Assembly: GCA_964452115.1 (NCBI GenBank)
Contig: CAYVKY010000015.1
Span: 1 to 25,956 of the forward strand
Direction of reading: 5' to 3'
Length of the DNA stretch: 25,956 bases
From: CAYVKY01 sp964452115
GTDB taxonomy: Bacteria > Bacteroidota > Ignavibacteria > Tepidaquicellales > Tepidaquicellaceae
Shown: positions 25,401 through 25,956 of the stretch, in pieces
How the letters are laid out: each line of letters starts with the position of its first letter
Position numbering within the stretch: position 1 is the first letter of the stretch
Translations under genes and position numbers: made by a program
Notes under the pieces: model-generated
Databases searched by the model: none
What the model was told of the DNA's origin: nothing
The model's input: only the letters and a program-made list of their open reading frames with translations

Positions 25401-25823
25401 CGTACTCGTATTTAACCGCGTATGGTTTTCTTCAGTATTATGGAAGACCTGTCTCCTGTTTTAAAGTTTATTTCATAAATTTATACATATTTCAAAGAAT
25501 AATCAATCAATTAATCATTATCGAATTTTTGATGCAGACAGGAATACAAAATTAGAATTACAATTATTAATTGTTTCAATTTTTTCTTTATTCGAAATAT
25601 AATAATTTTTTTTCTCCATTCCCATCTGAAGCATTACACTTTTGTTTTTTTGATCTTCAAATGTAGTAAAAATTGTCATTTGTTTCTGTCTGTTCCCGGT
25701 TTTATCATATGTCTTTTTTGCAAGATTTTAATTCAAAAATCGGTATTTCTTGCAATAAATTCCAAGAAAATATCTTTATACTTTTATGTTATTACAGTAT
25801 CATAAAGTCTTTATAAAGGCGAA
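25401..25823. other. AT-rich intergenic stretch with one short possible ORF
   Basis: About 420 bp, visibly more AT-rich than the rest, with no tRNA, clear terminator or long ORF. It probably contains the promoter of the HNH gene, though no consensus is convincing. A 53-codon ORF inside it is listed separately. Confidence 0.6.
25518..25679 (-). CDS. Short possible ORF (53 aa), unknown
   Basis: An ATG at 25677-25679 opens a 53-codon frame that starts MTIFTTFEDQKNKSVMLQMG and ends FVFLSASKIR before TAA at 25518. The frame is open for a further 16 codons upstream (LAKKTYDKTGNRQKQ) without a start codon. Composition is rich in Lys, Asn and Ile in an AT-rich stretch. It has no signal peptide or recognised motif and no clear Shine-Dalgarno sequence. 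It could be a small gene, the decayed end of a larger one, or chance. I do not recognise it. Confidence 0.3.
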   Translation of the reverse strand: MTIFTTFEDQKNKSVMLQMGMEKKNYYISNKEKIETINNCNSNFVFLSASKIR

Positions 25824-25956
25824 CTATTTTTTTGGAAATATTCTGTTCAATATATCTTTTATAACTTTATTAATATCTTCTAAATCTTTAGACCAGTTAG
25901 TTAAGTTTTCAATTTGTTGTTTTTTGTCTTGGATTATATCATCTATGTATTCCCCA
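25824..25956 (-). CDS. C-terminal end of an unidentified protein (5' part outside window)
   Basis: Forty-three codons run in from the right edge to a TAG at 25824-25826. The visible part begins GEYIDDIIQDKKQQIENLTN and ends VIKDILNRIFPKK. It is strongly helical and charged, with heptad-like spacing, so it looks like a coiled-coil C-terminus. The family cannot be identified from this piece. The lack of stops and the plausible amphipathic pattern make it more likely coding than not. Confidence 0.5.
   Translation of the reverse strand, partial: GEYIDDIIQDKKQQIENLTNWSKDLEDINKVIKDILNRIFPKK

Overview
This is a draft or metagenome-type contig: it has two runs of N, a 10-base run at 5656-5665 and a 100-base run at 8341-8440. 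It comes from a low-GC Gram-negative bacterium of the Bacteroidota/Chlorobiota/Ignavibacteriota (FCB) group, most likely Ignavibacteria-like. The evidence is a secreted protein with a type IX secretion C-terminal domain of the 'YPNPFNPTT' type, a metallopeptidase/TolB-propeller/outer-membrane-barrel protein, a LolA carrier, several proteins with Gram-negative signal peptides, and almost no recognisable Shine-Dalgarno sequences. No rRNA, tRNA, prophage or CRISPR locus was seen. The taxonomic call is inference from protein style, not from a marker gene.

Layout, left to right. Positions 1-3375 (minus strand) hold a tight operon: a catalytic M16 zinc peptidase, its zinc-site-less partner, and a MoxR-type AAA+ ATPase that runs off the left edge. 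Diverging from it at 3526 is a large envelope protein (MA-type peptidase, TolB-like propeller, outer-membrane barrel), interrupted by the 10-N gap and closed by a strong terminator. Alanine racemase (6827-7972) follows. Positions 7973-9213 form a mobile/repeat island. It has a 50-bp-period tandem array built on a GC-rich palindrome, an IS200-like HUH transposase, and on its other side a shorter 49-bp-period array of the same palindrome in inverted orientation.

Positions 9214-12624 (minus) carry an exported C1 cysteine peptidase, the tRNA 2-thiouridylase MnmA, and a T9SS-sorted secreted protein with its own terminator. tatA (plus) converges on, and overlaps by 6 bp, a dipeptidyl-peptidase IV-like enzyme (minus). 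A plus-strand secreted helical protein of unknown function (15318-16031) shows a clear internal duplication with three conserved histidines per repeat.

Positions 16145-25382 (minus) are one long co-oriented run. From upstream to downstream it encodes an HNH nuclease, NuoM, a NhaD/CitMHS-type antiporter, an S41 C-terminal-processing protease, a DUF3108 protein, LolA, a YbhN/LPG-synthase-like membrane protein, a Ppx/GppA phosphatase and a membrane-anchored protein of unknown function. The last six look like an envelope-biogenesis operon. The right edge (25383-25956) is very AT-rich and holds a short possible ORF and the C-terminal end of an unidentified CDS.

Most of the window is housekeeping or envelope biology. 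The parts most worth a second look are the REP-like array/transposase island, the duplicated His-containing protein, the three-domain outer-membrane protein, and the nuoM-antiporter pair that stands apart from other complex I genes.
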